Assembly (NCBI GenBank): GCA_902761955.1
Contig: CACWMM010000047.1
Coordinates: 1-29,157 of the forward strand
Reading direction: 5' to 3'
Length of the DNA stretch: 29,157 nucleotides
DNA from: Parafannyhessea sp902761955
GTDB lineage: Bacteria; Actinomycetota; Coriobacteriia; Coriobacteriales; Atopobiaceae
Position 1 is the stretch's first letter, and each line of letters starts with the position of its first letter. The translations under genes were made by a program, and so were the position numbers. Below are positions 13,241 through 20,955 of this stretch, one piece after another. The notes below the pieces were generated by a model. The model saw only the letters and a program-made list of their open reading frames with translations. It was not told the DNA's origin and searched no databases.

Positions 13241-15031
13241 TTAGTAGTGACGGCCGTAGCGGCCGCCCTGGATGCCGCGCCCGCGTGCGCGCGAGCCGTT
13301 GAACAGGCTGCGCGTGGGCTTGGACGTGCTGCGCCCGGGGTTGGGCACGATGCGCGCGGGGTCGTACTCGAAGCCGTCGAGGTCCCACACGGGCACGAGC
13401 TTCTTCGTGAAATACTCGATCTCGCGCAGGGGGCTGATCTCGTCCGGCGCCACGAACGTGAACGCGAGGCCCTCGTGCCCGGCGCGGCCCGTGCGGCCGA
13501 TGCGGTGCACGTAGTCCTCCGGGTCCATGGGCACGTCGAAGTTCACGACGGCGTCGATCCCGGAAATGTCGATGCCGCGGCTCATGACGTCGGTGGCCAC
13601 GAGCACCTGCACCTCCGCGGAGCGGAAGCGCCTGAGCGCTCGCTCGCGCTCGCTCTGGTTGCGCCCGGAGTGCATGAGGTCGCACTTGAAGCCGCCGCGG
13701 CGGAGCATCTGCGCCACCTCGTCCACGCGGGTCTTCGTGCGGCAGAACACAAGCACGCGCTCCGGCGTGTAGCGCCGAAGCAGCGCCTCGAGCAGCTGCA
13801 GCTTCTGGCCCTGCGTGACGGGGCACAGGTGCTCCTCCACCGTGTCGGCCGTCTGCCCCACGCGCGCGATCTCGACCGTGGCCGGGTCCTTGAGCATGGT
13901 GTCCACGGTGCCCTTGATGGAGGACGGGATCGTGGCCGAGAAGAGCAGGGTCTGTCGCTCGCGGGGCAGCGCGGCGACGATGCGCCTGACGCTGGGCCAG
14001 AAGCCCATGTCCAGCATGCGGTCCGCCTCGTCCAGCACGAGGACCTTCACGTCGGCGAGGCTCAGGTGGCCGTGCTCCATGAGGTCGAGCAGGCGCCCGG
14101 GAGTGGCAACCAGAAGGTCGCAGCCGGCCTCGAGCCTGCGGATCTGCTGGTCGAGCTTCGCGCCGCCCATCACGACGACGGCCGTCTGGCCCGTCTGCTC
14201 GCACACGACGGAGACGACGTCCTCGATCTGCTGCGCGAGCTCGCGCGTGGGGGTGACTACCAGCGCGAACGGCCCAAACGGGTGGGCGTTGTGGTTTGGC
14301 GCGAGGCTCGCGTCGCTCTTGCGGCCGCGCTTGCGCGAGCGGCGGCGCTTCTTGCCGTCCGCCTTGCGGCTGGCCTCGGACTTAGGGGCCTTGTCCGCCT
14401 TCCCGCCGGTGCTCGGCTTGCGGCCGCGCTTTGCATCCGCCTTTGGCTTGCCGGCGTCTGCCGTGCGCGTGCCGTCCGCATCGTGCGCGCCGTCCTGCGG
14501 GGCGGTCTCGGGCTTGGCCGCCGCCTTGTGGTGGCGACGACGAGGCTGGCGGGCGGGGCGGATGTTGCCGTCCGCGTCCACCTTGGCTGAAACGGAGGCG
14601 CTGCCATCGGGTGCGTCGTCCGCGAGCACGTCGGGGCCGTCGTAGGAATCTCCGGCGTCCGGCGCACTCTCGTCCGTCGCGCCTGCGCTTGGCGCGTCGC
14701 CTAGGGTCGCCAGCGCGTCGACCTGCGGCTTGGCCGCGTCGGCTGGGGTCGCCTGGGCGTCGACTTGCGGCTCGACAACGTCGGCCGCGCTGGCAAGACG
14801 ATCCTGCTCCTCGCGCGCCGCACGCGAGTACGGCGCGATAAGCTGCAGAATCGGCAGCGCGAACGCCGCCGTCTTGCCCGTGCCCGTCTGTGCGGACGCG
14901 ATGACGTCACGGCCGGCAAGAACCAGCGGAATCGCCTGCTCCTGCACGGGTGTTGGTGTGGTGAAGCCCAGGGCGTCAATGCCCCGGAGGATGTGCTCGT
15001 CTAGCCCGAGCTCGGCAAATGACTTATTCAT
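13241..15031 (-). CDS. DEAD-box RNA helicase with a large insertion in RecA domain 1
   Basis: This 596-residue RhlE/CshA-like helicase unwinds or remodels RNA with ATP. Motifs in order: Q motif (FTTPTPVQEQAIP, 23-35), I AQTGTGKT (47-54), Ia PTRELAQQ (261-268), ATPGR (309-313), II DEAD (334-337), III SAT (365-367), ATDVMSRGIDI (479-489) and VI HRIGRTGR (509-516). Motif I to Ia normally spans roughly 25-40 residues; here it is about 206, because residues 72-250 hold an Ala/Asp/Lys-rich, low-complexity insertion that is acidic first (72-155) and basic later (160-240). The C-terminal tail is Arg/Gly rich. Start ATG 15031 has AGGGG close by. A 14-residue repeat (PQVDA core) lies inside the insertion. 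Confidence 0.95.
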   Translation of the reverse strand: MNKSFAELGLDEHILRGIDALGFTTPTPVQEQAIPLVLAGRDVIASAQTGTGKTAAFALPILQLIAPYSRAAREEQDRLASAADVVEPQVDAQATPADAAKPQVDALATLGDAPSAGATDESAPDAGDSYDGPDVLADDAPDGSASVSAKVDADGNIRPARQPRRRHHKAAAKPETAPQDGAHDADGTRTADAGKPKADAKRGRKPSTGGKADKAPKSEASRKADGKKRRRSRKRGRKSDASLAPNHNAHPFGPFALVVTPTRELAQQIEDVVSVVCEQTGQTAVVVMGGAKLDQQIRRLEAGCDLLVATPGRLLDLMEHGHLSLADVKVLVLDEADRMLDMGFWPSVRRIVAALPRERQTLLFSATIPSSIKGTVDTMLKDPATVEIARVGQTADTVEEHLCPVTQGQKLQLLEALLRRYTPERVLVFCRTKTRVDEVAQMLRRGGFKCDLMHSGRNQSERERALRRFRSAEVQVLVATDVMSRGIDISGIDAVVNFDVPMDPEDYVHRIGRTGRAGHEGLAFTFVAPDEISPLREIEYFTKKLVPVWDLDGFEYDPARIVPNPGRSTSKPTRSLFNGSRARGRGIQGGRYGRHY

Positions 15032-15296
15032 GACCCCTAGTATCCACCAACTGGGCGAATCTTGCACCAACATGCGCCCGTGGCGGCGCGTGCGCACACA
15101 ATTTGCGCAGGTCAGGCGCACGACGTTCTTGCCTGCGCACAAGACCGCCCCTCTCGGCTCGCGAGCGCCGTGCTGCGCTGGCCCATTTTGCAGGTACACT
15201 GCCTCTGGCGTCGTAAGGGTCGCCCGACCCGTGCGGCCCGTTGGCCGCGGGCTCCTCGCCGGGAAGGGCGTTTGTAGCGCAGGAAAGGTGACGCGT

Positions 15297-15911
15297 ATGG
15301 AGAAGATCTTGGTTACGGGCTTCGAGCCCTTTGGGGGAGAGCGGACGAACCCCTCGTGGGAGGTGGCAAGCACACTCCCCGCGACCATCGCGGGCCACGC
15401 CGTGGTCTGCGAGCGAATCCCCGTGTCGTTTAGCCGCGGGCCGGCTGCCGTGCTTGCGGCGATCAAGCGCGAGAATCCCGCCATCGTGCTCTGCCTTGGC
15501 CAGGCGGGCGGTCGCGCTAAGGTGACGCCGGAGTTCGTGGGCATCAACTACACGGACGCGCGCATCCCCGATAACGACGGCGCGCGGCCACGGGGAACGC
15601 GTCTGTTGGAGGGCGCCCCGGACGCGCACTTCTCCACGCTGCCCGTCCATGCGATGGCGCAGGCCATGGCCGATGCCGGCGTGCCCGCGGCGGTCTCGTA
15701 CACCGCAGGCGCCTACGTCTGCAACGCCGTGCTCTTCTCGACGCTTCATGCGCTCGCGAAGTCCCGGTCCACGGTTCGCGCCGGCTTTGTGCACGTGCCG
15801 TATTCGCCGGGGCAGGCGCGCCGCCTGCCGGAGACAACGCCGTGTATGCCCGTTCCGCTCATGCGGAAGGCGATCGTGAGCGCCCTTGAGTGCGCCTGCT
15901 CGCAGGGCTAG
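15297..15911 (+). CDS. pcp: Pyroglutamyl-peptidase I (pyrrolidone carboxylate peptidase)
   Basis: This 204-residue cysteine peptidase (family C15) removes N-terminal pyroglutamate from peptides in the cytoplasm. The expected catalytic triad is present: Glu79 in VTPEFVGIN, Cys142 in AGAYVCNAVLF and His166 in GFVHVPYSPGQ. The N-terminus ILVTGFEPFGG is diagnostic, and length is that of the family. The start at 15297 is preceded by AGGAAAGG; longer in-frame readings extend back across the helicase start and are not real. The preceding 265-nt gap (15032-15296) separates it from the divergent helicase and contains a GGGTCG/CGACCC inverted repeat but no clear promoter that I could assign. Confidence 0.93.
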   Translation: MEKILVTGFEPFGGERTNPSWEVASTLPATIAGHAVVCERIPVSFSRGPAAVLAAIKRENPAIVLCLGQAGGRAKVTPEFVGINYTDARIPDNDGARPRGTRLLEGAPDAHFSTLPVHAMAQAMADAGVPAAVSYTAGAYVCNAVLFSTLHALAKSRSTVRAGFVHVPYSPGQARRLPETTPCMPVPLMRKAIVSALECACSQG

Positions 15912-16008
15912 CCGCGGCACGCAAATCGCGCGCCCGTCCAGCCGGAAAGTTGCTAAGGTAGTAGGCGTCCTGCGGCGTGCGGCCGCGGACGTAGAGGGGG
16001 AGTTCGGT

Positions 16009-16062
16009 ATGCTCGCAAAAGCCAAAGCGTTGCCGGCCGGCACGGCGTTTCGAATGCGCTAG
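16009..16062 (+). CDS. Possible 17-residue leader peptide upstream of metA
   Basis: ATG 16009 follows GGGGGAG with a 6-nt spacer and opens an 18-codon frame (stop included) ending at TAG 16060-16062. The peptide is MLAKAKALPAGTAFRMR. A strong hairpin begins at the next base. Such a small, well-initiated ORF plus hairpin resembles a translation-dependent attenuator. The peptide has only two Met codons, one being the start, so a methionine-sensing role is not obvious. It may be chance. Confidence 0.35.
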   Translation: MLAKAKALPAGTAFRMR

Positions 16063-16155
16063 CGTCACGCAAGGTGGCCCCACTGCGTGACGGATCCAAG
16101 GCGGGCCGCCTGAACGGGGACCGGGACGCCTCAGCCCAGGGGCGTAAACTCGGTC
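16063..16155 (+). promoter_or_regulatory. Series of hairpins in the metA leader
   Basis: CGTCACGCA (16063-16071) pairs perfectly with 16084-16092, directly after the leader stop codon. A small hairpin (GGCGG/CGCC) lies around 16099-16111. A third uses GACCG/CGGTC (16119-16123 with 16151-16155) plus ACGCC/GGCGT (16126-16130 with 16141-16145). The third ends about 18 nt before the metA ribosome site. No SAM riboswitch core was recognised. Confidence 0.45.
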
Positions 16156-16183
16156 TTGCAACTGCTTTGCTTTGGAGAAGAAC

Positions 16184-17155
16184 ATGCCCATCAATATTCC
16201 CGACGGCCTTCCCGCCAAGAAGATCCTGCACCAGGAGCGCATCTTCGCGCTCGAGGAGGAGGCCGCGACCGAGCAGCAGATTCGCCCGCTTGCCGTGGCG
16301 ATCCTGAACCTGATGCCTACCAAGGTCGAGACCGAGACCCAGATCCTGCGCCTCATCTCGAAATCCCCGCTGCAGGTGAGCTGCGACTTCATGCGCGTCT
16401 CGAGCCACGAGTCCAAAAACACCCCCGAGGACCACCTCGTGAAGTTCTACCAGACGTTTGACGAGCTCAAGTCCAACAACTACGACGGCCTCATCATCAC
16501 CGGCGCGCCCGTGGAGCAGATGCCGTTCGAGGAGGTCGACTACTGGGACGAGCTCTGTCGCATTATCGACTGGAGCCAAGAGCACGTGCTCTCCACCATG
16601 TACCTGTGCTGGGGCGCGCTCGCCGGGCTCTGGCACCTGTACGGCATCCCCAAGAAACAGCTGGGGAGCAAGCTGTTCGGGGTCTTCCCACAGCGCCTGT
16701 GCGACGAGTACAGCTTCCTCACGAACGGCTTCGACGAGGTCCACAACATGCCTCACTCGCGTCACGCCGCGATCGACACCAACGAGCTCGCGAAGCACCC
16801 CGAGCTCCACGTGCTGTCGGAAAGCTTCAAGACGGGCCCGGCCCTCCTTGCCACGCGCGACTTCCACGAGATATACGTGACGGGCCACTTCGAGTACGGC
16901 CGCGACACCCTCAGCAACGAGTTCTGGCGCGACTTCAAGAAGGGCCTGCCCATCAAGATCCCCGAGAACTACTTCCCGGACGACGACCCCGAGCAGCAGC
17001 CGCTCTTCACGTGGCGCGCCCACGCCAACCTGCTGTATCGTAACTGGCTTAACTGGGTCTACCAGATGACCCCGTACGACATCGACCAGATTCCCCGGAC
17101 CATCGCGCAGCTGCGCGCGTCGAGCGACGGCATGGTGGACAAGTTCGAGGCGTAG
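16184..17155 (+). CDS. metA: Homoserine O-acyltransferase MetA, probably acetyl-CoA using
   Basis: This 323-residue enzyme catalyses the first committed step of methionine synthesis, acylation of homoserine. The catalytic residues fall at the canonical positions: Cys142 (MYLCWGALAG), His235 and Glu237 (TGHFEYGR). Residue 111 in ITGAPVEQMPFEE is Glu. In studied MetA proteins Glu111 goes with acetyl-CoA and Gly111 with succinyl-CoA, so O-acetylhomoserine is the predicted product despite the usual homoserine O-succinyltransferase label. The ATG at 16184 is the true start, with GGAGAAG upstream; the TTG at 16172 overlaps that site. Length is normal. A leader ORF and hairpins precede it, and no sulfhydrylase gene is adjacent. 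Confidence 0.96.
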   Translation: MPINIPDGLPAKKILHQERIFALEEEAATEQQIRPLAVAILNLMPTKVETETQILRLISKSPLQVSCDFMRVSSHESKNTPEDHLVKFYQTFDELKSNNYDGLIITGAPVEQMPFEEVDYWDELCRIIDWSQEHVLSTMYLCWGALAGLWHLYGIPKKQLGSKLFGVFPQRLCDEYSFLTNGFDEVHNMPHSRHAAIDTNELAKHPELHVLSESFKTGPALLATRDFHEIYVTGHFEYGRDTLSNEFWRDFKKGLPIKIPENYFPDDDPEQQPLFTWRAHANLLYRNWLNWVYQMTPYDIDQIPRTIAQLRASSDGMVDKFEA

Positions 17156-17160
17156 CCGGT

Positions 17161-17224
17161 CCCCCGCACCCACTTATATACCAACTTATTCAAGCACTTG
17201 TTCATTTGAATAAGTAGTAGATAA
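17161..17224. repeat. 64-bp direct repeat, copy A (upstream of the AlbA-type gene)
   Basis: It is 61/64 identical to 18722-18785. It begins 6 nt after the metA stop and is far more AT-rich than its surroundings. It contains a perfect 10-bp inverted repeat ACTTATTCAA (17184-17193) / TTGAATAAGT (17206-17215). With the sequence just after it, a longer 16-bp inverted repeat forms: ACTTATTCAAGCACTT (17184-17199) and its complement at 17223-17238. It may be an operator for the downstream regulator or a cassette boundary. Confidence 0.9.
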
Positions 17225-17269
17225 GTGCTTGAATAAGTGTACGCAGTTTTCACCTGGCTGGAGGGGCGC

Positions 17270-18720
17270 ATGACTCTTGTGAGCGAATACGAACCGATGA
17301 CCGAAGAGCGCCTTGCCAAGATCGTGGCGCTCATGAGGACCATCGGGGTCGACACGCAGCTCTATGAAGTCAAGTCGTCCCGCCATGCGCTCACAAAGGA
17401 CATTGCCCGTACCATCTCGGCCTTCTCGAACGGCTCGGGCGGATACATCATCTGCGGAATATCCGAGAAGGACGGCTTCACGCCGCTGGACGACTTTGAC
17501 GTCAAGAGCGTCCAGGACGCGCTCGTGCAGACGTGCGCGGAGGCCCTTGAGCCTCCCGTGCGTCCCGACGTGCAGGTCCTGCCCTTCGAGGGCAAGCCGG
17601 TTCTTGTGGCAAACATTCCGGAGATGCGCCCTTCCGACAAGCCGTGCTATGTCAAGGCGAGCAACAAGTACCAGGGCTCGTATATCCGCACGGGGGACGG
17701 CGACCTTCGCCTCTCTAGCTACGAGGTCGACCGCCTGCTCGACGAGCACCGTCAGCCGCAGTACGACGCGTGCGTAGCGGAAGGCGCAACGATTGGCGAC
17801 CTCAACCCCGATGCCAAGACAACGAGGCGCTCCTCAAGCTTGGCGTGCTCGCTCGCGATGCCCGCGGCGTGCTTCGCCCCACGCTCGCGGGACTCCTTGC
17901 CTTGGGCGATTATCCGCAGCAGTTCTACCCGCGTCTTTGCGTCGCCTTTGCCTGCTACCCGGGAACCCAGAAGTCCGACGTCAGCAACGCCGGCCAGCGC
18001 CTGGTTGACTCGGCGACCATGGTGGGGCCAATTCCCGACGTGGTTCAGGACGCCATTGCCGCCATAGACAGAAACACGAGGACGGGCGCCGTCGTCGAAG
18101 GCGCCTTCAGGCGAGAAGTGCCGGACTATCCCACGGTAGCCCTGCGCGAGGCGATCGTGAACGCGCTCATGCACAGGGATTACTCCCCCCAGTCGCTGGG
18201 CACGCCGGTTCAGATAGACCTTTACCAGGACAGACTGGAAATCCTGAACCCAGGGGGCCTATACGGCAACGTGACGACCCGGTCGCTCGGCAAGACGGGC
18301 ATCAGCTCGACGCGAAACCAGCACCTTGCGAACCTGCTCGAAAGCACACCGTTCGGAGACGGCTCCTTCGTGGCTGAGAATCGCGGGACAGGCTACCAGA
18401 CGATAGAGTCTGAGCTTGCCGACGCGCTCATGCCAGAGCCAATCCCGCGGGATTCCATCGCGTTCTTCTCGCTTACCTTCCAAAGGCGCCGCGTCACGCA
18501 AAGCGAGCTCTCGATGCCCGTGGGCGACCAGGTCAGGCAGGCCATCACGACGATCCTTGGCCAACAGAGCTCCGTAAGCACGACGGAGCTCGTGCACCAT
18601 ACGGGCAGGTCGAGGGCAACCGTGTACAAGTACATCCGCCAGCTCCTGGACGATGGCGTCCTGGAGCCAACGGAGCCCGCGCACAGCACAAAGCAGCGCT
18701 ATCGCTTAACGAGGAAGTAG
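17270..18720 (+). pseudogene. AlbA_2 / HATPase / winged-helix regulator, broken by internal deletion and frameshift
   Basis: The intact family (putative DNA-binding ATPase-like regulators) has an N-terminal AlbA_2 (Schlafen-like) domain, a central region, a HATPase-like domain and a winged helix. Frame 1 runs from ATG 17270 (ribosome site GAGGGG) with YEVKSSRHALTKDIARTISAF and NGSGGYIICGI, up to GATIGDLNPD near 17815. It then continues out of frame. Frame 2 resumes near 17822 with DNEALLKLGVLARD, LRPTLAGLLALGDYPQQFYPR, REAIVNALMHRDYSPQSLG, LEILNPGGLYG, and a C-terminal HTH (TTELVHHTGRSRATVYKYIR) to stop 18720. Compared with relatives, about 20-25 residues are missing at the join, so a deletion not divisible by three is more likely than a programmed shift. 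Flanked by 64-bp direct repeats. Confidence 0.85.
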
Positions 18721-18721
18721 G

Positions 18722-18785
18722 CCCCCGCGCCCACTTATATACCAACTTATTCAAGCACTTGTTCACTTGAATAAGTGGTAGATAA
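18722..18785. repeat. 64-bp direct repeat, copy B (downstream of the AlbA-type gene)
   Basis: It starts 2 nt after the pseudogene stop codon and differs from copy A at three positions (18729, 18766, 18777). It retains the ACTTATTCAA/TTGAATAAGT type inverted repeat, with one change in the loop. The similarity ends at GTAGATAA; copy B is followed by ACAAGTAGATAAGT rather than the second long half-site. Nothing else recognisable lies in 18786-18960. Confidence 0.9.
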
Positions 18786-18973
18786 ACAAGTAGATAAGTC
18801 ACGCCTCCCGGCGACGACGGCCTGCGCCCGGCGCATCATGCCCGCGTTGCATATTGCGCGCCCAATCGCGCACGTCAAGCATGGCATAACGTCTAGACTG
18901 TTGGGGTGGCGCGCCGGCGCCATCGCAATGCGGGCCACGTGCGGCCCGGCCCACGCTCGCCAAGGAGGACAGC

Positions 18974-20614
18974 TTGACCATCGTCGACATGCTGCGTCAC
19001 AACGCGGCCGCATATCCCACCGAGACCGCCCTCGTCGAGGTCAACCCCGAGGTGCGCGAGAACCGCCACGTCACGTGGCGCGAGTACGACCTGGTCGAGA
19101 ACACGGAGGACGAGCCGTTCCGCCGCGAGATGACCTGGCAGGTGTTCGACGAGCAGGCCAACCGCTTTGCGAACCTGCTGCTGTCGCGAGGCGTGCACAA
19201 GGGCGACAAGGTGGCCCTTCTCCTCTACAACTGCATCGAGTGGCTGCCGCTGTACTTTGGCATCCTCAAGACCGGCGCCGCCGTGGTGCCGCTTAACTTC
19301 CGCTATGCCCCGGACGAGATTGAGTATTGCATAAAGAAGGCTGACGCGGACATCCTGGTCTTTGGCCCGGAGTTCATCGGCCGCGTGGAGCAGATCGTGC
19401 CGCAGATCCAGCGCGGCAGGCTGCTGTTCTACGTGGGCGACGACTGCCCCACGTGGGCGGAGAGCTACCGCGAGCTCGCGATGCTCTGCTCCAGCGCCGA
19501 CCCCATGATCCCGCTTTCGGAAAACGAGGACGCGGCCATCTACTACAGTTCCGGCACCACGGGCTTTCCCAAGGCCATCCTGCACCACCACCAGAGCCTC
19601 ACCCAGGCCGCCCAGATGGAGGCCGTGCACCACAAGACCACGCACGACGACGTCTTCCTCTGCATACCACCGCTGTATCACACCGGCGCCATGATGCATT
19701 GGCTGGGGTCGCTCTCCGTCGGCGGCCGCGGCGTGCTGCTGCGCGGCGTGAGCCCCAAGACCATCCTCAAGACGGTGTCCGACGAGCGCTGCACCATCGT
19801 CTGGCTGCTCGTTCCCTGGGCGCAGGATATCCTGCTCGCCATCGAGGAGGGCACCGTCACGCTGTCTGACTACCACCTCGACCAGTGGCGCCTTATGCAC
19901 ATCGGCGCGCAGCCCGTGCCAAAGAGCCTCATCCGCCGCTGGAGGGAGGTCTTCCCCAACCACCAGTACGACACCAACTACGGCCTGTCGGAGTCCACGG
20001 GCCCCGGCTGCGTGCACCTTGGCCTGGAAAACATCGACCACGTGGGCGCCATCGGTGTGCCTGGCTACCGCTGGGAGTGCAAGATCGTGGACGAGAAGGG
20101 CGAGGCTGTGGAGCGGGGGGCCGTCGGCGAGCTGTGCGTGAAGGGGCCGGGCCTGATGGAGTGCTACTACAAGGACCCCGTCGCCACCGCAGAGACCCTC
20201 GTGGACGGGTGGCTGCACACCGGCGACATGGCCCGTCAGGACGAGGACGGGTTCTACTGGCTCGTCGACCGCAAGAAGGACGTCATCATCACCGGTGGCG
20301 AGAACCTCTATCCCGTGCAGATAGAGGACTTCATGAGCGGTTGCGACGCCATCCAGGACGTCGCGGTCATAGGCCTTCCGGACGAGCGCCTGGGCGAGAT
20401 CGCCGCCGCGGTGGTGCAGTTGAAGCCGGAGTTCGTCGGCAAGGTGGGGGAGGACTACATCAACGACTTCTGCATGGGCCTTCCGCGCTACAAGCGCCCG
20501 CGCAAGGTCATCTTCGCGGACGTGCCGCGCAACCCCACCGGCAAGATCGAGAAGCCGCTCCTGCGCCGCCGCTATGGGGCGACGGACCTCGTGGACAGGG
20601 AGAACCAGGCCTAG
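18974..20614 (+). CDS. AMP-forming acyl-CoA synthetase/ligase (ANL superfamily)
   Basis: This 546-residue enzyme activates a carboxylic acid to acyl-AMP and then acyl-CoA. Motifs: AMP/phosphate loop YYSSGTTGFPK (190-200), YGLSESTG (A5-like), GWLHTGDMA (A7), DRKKDVIITGGENLYPVQIE (hinge, A8) and the catalytic lysine Lys524 in NPTGKIEKP (A10). The N-terminus carries an extra segment of about 25 residues, with two TW-containing stretches (WREYDLVENTEDEPF and MTWQVFDEQANRFANLL). It resembles medium/long-chain and carnitine/crotonobetaine ligases; the acid substrate is not readable. Start is TTG 18974, with AAGGAGG 5 nt upstream. It appears to be a lone gene. A link to aryl-acetate from IorAB is possible but speculative. 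Confidence 0.9.
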   Translation: MTIVDMLRHNAAAYPTETALVEVNPEVRENRHVTWREYDLVENTEDEPFRREMTWQVFDEQANRFANLLLSRGVHKGDKVALLLYNCIEWLPLYFGILKTGAAVVPLNFRYAPDEIEYCIKKADADILVFGPEFIGRVEQIVPQIQRGRLLFYVGDDCPTWAESYRELAMLCSSADPMIPLSENEDAAIYYSSGTTGFPKAILHHHQSLTQAAQMEAVHHKTTHDDVFLCIPPLYHTGAMMHWLGSLSVGGRGVLLRGVSPKTILKTVSDERCTIVWLLVPWAQDILLAIEEGTVTLSDYHLDQWRLMHIGAQPVPKSLIRRWREVFPNHQYDTNYGLSESTGPGCVHLGLENIDHVGAIGVPGYRWECKIVDEKGEAVERGAVGELCVKGPGLMECYYKDPVATAETLVDGWLHTGDMARQDEDGFYWLVDRKKDVIITGGENLYPVQIEDFMSGCDAIQDVAVIGLPDERLGEIAAAVVQLKPEFVGKVGEDYINDFCMGLPRYKRPRKVIFADVPRNPTGKIEKPLLRRRYGATDLVDRENQA

Positions 20615-20834
20615 CCCGGACGTGCGTTTTTGTTGTGCACGCGCAAACGCGGGCTTTGCGCGGATGCATACGCCATGCGAATTGTTGGTATGCGGTTCTT
20701 CTCGCCCCGTATTCAGAAAAATGTCAAAGGCGGCTAACACCGCTTGCGACCTGCGAAGGGCGAACACGCAGGCATTCCGCGGTTCTCGAAATGAATATCA
20801 TTCGCTGGCCAACGTCATCAAAACGATGTGGACT
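20615..20834. other. Intergenic stretch with hairpins before the adhE control region
   Basis: The 341-nt gap between the ligase and adhE holds no credible gene. GCGCAAA (20641-20647) pairs with 20655-20661, and GCATAC (20665-20670) with 20688-20693; neither is followed by a T run, so they are possible weak terminators. A GTTCTTCTCGCCCC sequence at 20695-20708 is identical to one at 4530-4543. Confidence 0.4.
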
Positions 20835-20846
20835 GGAAACGTTTTC
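20835..20846. promoter_or_regulatory. LacI/CcpA-like palindrome upstream of adhE
   Basis: GGAAACGTTTTC is a near-perfect palindrome around a central CG, the form bound by LacI-family proteins such as CcpA. It lies just upstream of the putative -35 of adhE, so it could be an activator site. The protein that binds is not known from this window. Confidence 0.4.
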
Positions 20847-20854
20847 GATTCGAC

Positions 20855-20884
20855 TTAGCAAAAAATCTCCATCTCAAATACAAT
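20855..20884 (+). promoter_or_regulatory. Probable adhE promoter
   Basis: TTAGCA (20855-20860) and TACAAT (20879-20884) with an 18-nt spacer, 72 nt before the adhE start, in an AT-rich stretch. Confidence 0.5.
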
Positions 20885-20955
20885 TGGCCTAGTCGTAAGG
20901 CGACGTATGCCCGTGACTCAGGCGTCTCGGGCGTATCAAGACAGAAGGAGAAGAC

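Noticed and set aside
14730..15296. N-terminal extension of pcp
   Set aside because: The open frame extends upstream across the divergent helicase start, but the family begins at ILVTGFEPFGG and a good ribosome site precedes 15297.
15912..16183. SAM riboswitch upstream of metA
   Set aside because: No SAM-I, SAM-II or SAM-IV core pattern could be recognised in the leader.
17800..17830. Programmed ribosomal frameshift in the AlbA-type gene
   Set aside because: No slippery heptamer is present at the join, and a block of family-conserved length is missing, which a frameshift alone would not explain.
17161..18785. Insertion sequence or CRISPR array
   Set aside because: There is no transposase and there are no repeated spacers; only two direct repeats flank a regulator-like gene.
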